From positions 496,001 to 560,000 of the forward strand of contig JBAOHV010000016.1 of the NCBI GenBank assembly GCA_037045265.1: a stretch of DNA of 64,000 bases, given 5' to 3'. Within the stretch, counting starts at the first letter, position 1. Each line of letters starts with the position of its first letter. Of the stretch, positions 63,801 through 64,000 are shown one piece after another. Both the position numbers and the translations under genes were made by a program. Below the pieces are notes generated by a model. The model worked only from the letters and a program-made list of their open reading frames with translations, was not told where the DNA came from and ran no database searches. The DNA is from JBAOHV01 sp037045265 (GTDB lineage: Bacteria; Actinomycetota; Acidimicrobiia; Acidimicrobiales; Microtrichaceae).

Positions 63801-64000
63801 TGGGGTGGTCAACCCAACATACCCTCGACGCTACATGGTTATAACTATACCGACAATAATCCAGTGAATTATGTTGATCCGACAGGTTTGCGTAGAATTG
63901 CTGCTGAATGTGGAGGGACTGATTTGTTTTCCTCATATAGTGTGGGTAACCGCTCGTTGGCCTCATACTATATTCTGGTGAATTATCAGCAAGAGCCATG
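57876..64000 (+). CDS. Giant Rhs/YD-repeat protein with embedded beta-propeller, both ends truncated
   Basis: One frame runs from 57876 to the window edge (over 2,000 codons) with no stop. NDSDEEAYDTYTGSGTNNRP opens it without a start codon, and the first in-frame ATG is at 58164. DPINTRNGNLSFDATDLSIP and SFRRSY form the DUF6531-like Rhs N-terminal domain. Dozens of YD repeats follow (YGYDAVGRLITTTQ, VYDAANRLIATI, YTYDAVGNVVEV). From about 61,970 to 62,990 YD repeats give way to a propeller-like series (AIAYNSEDNEYLVVWQGYHH, IYGQRVDSVGNLVG, LAIAEDGIQLVVWQYDNGSD). YD repeats then resume and end in the core close GLLYLRARYYNSSLRNFMGR, NYTDNNPVNYVDPTGLR. The variable tip continues off the window. 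Confidence 0.88.

Overview
The window is two unrelated pieces of DNA joined near position 38,470. I judge this from base composition, codon use and gene content. No rRNA or tRNA gene is visible.

Bases 1 to about 38,470 look like an actinobacterial chromosome, roughly two-thirds G+C by eye, most probably from the class Acidimicrobiia. That assignment rests on general gene style, not on a marker. The region holds densely packed housekeeping and accessory genes, many with 4-base start/stop overlaps: an LtrA fragment, an RlmI-like rRNA methyltransferase, a TetR-controlled fatty-acid desaturase, a three-gene pseudopilin operon with PKD, FN3 and CBM2-like domains, a D-aminoacylase/nitroreductase operon, two c-di-GMP proteins, an SDR/aldehyde dehydrogenase pair, a DevS-like histidine kinase, an Ogt/ECF-sigma pair, an azlD-azlC-MFS operon, a cytochrome P450, an ahpC-ahpF-oxyR peroxide-defence locus, an Rrf2-ferredoxin-Ric operon, and a second TetR facing a metal-dependent hydrolase. 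Several genes carry frameshifts that look like residual sequencing errors.

From about 38,470 to 64,000 the DNA is near half G+C and looks like a filamentous or sludge-type Chloroflexi (inference). It begins with tandem tyrosine recombinases, the first truncated at the junction. From 40.5 to 50.4 kb, on the minus strand, lies an array of four C-terminal Rhs tips sharing a near-identical core block of about 220 bp. Three are followed by a lipoprotein with a Thr/Pro-rich linker and a probable beta-propeller, and the fourth by a small membrane-anchored protein. Two tips end in M23-type peptidase domains, and their lipoproteins start within a few bases of the toxin stop. I read this as an array of cell-wall-targeting polymorphic toxins with surface-lipoprotein immunity proteins.

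From 50.4 to 57.9 kb lies a plasmid-like block: a large protein fused in frame to an Rhs tip, radC, small plasmid-type genes, an Rpn-like nuclease, a broken adenine methyltransferase, a Phd/ParE-type toxin-antitoxin pair and the C-terminal part of a PRTRC-type ThiF protein. This block is peppered with the palindrome GCGGCCGC, including a seven-unit array of 44-47 bp repeats at 53,266-53,548. Finally, 57.9-64 kb is one continuous plus-strand Rhs/YD-repeat reading frame, cut off by the window edge and beginning abruptly inside thiF. It contains an embedded beta-propeller-like stretch.

The best candidate for a new system is the Rhs-tip/lipoprotein array with its shared recombination block, next to recombinases and a GCGGCCGC-rich mobile block. 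The main caveat is that the junctions at 38,470, 50,369 and 57,875 must be confirmed as real rather than assembly joins.
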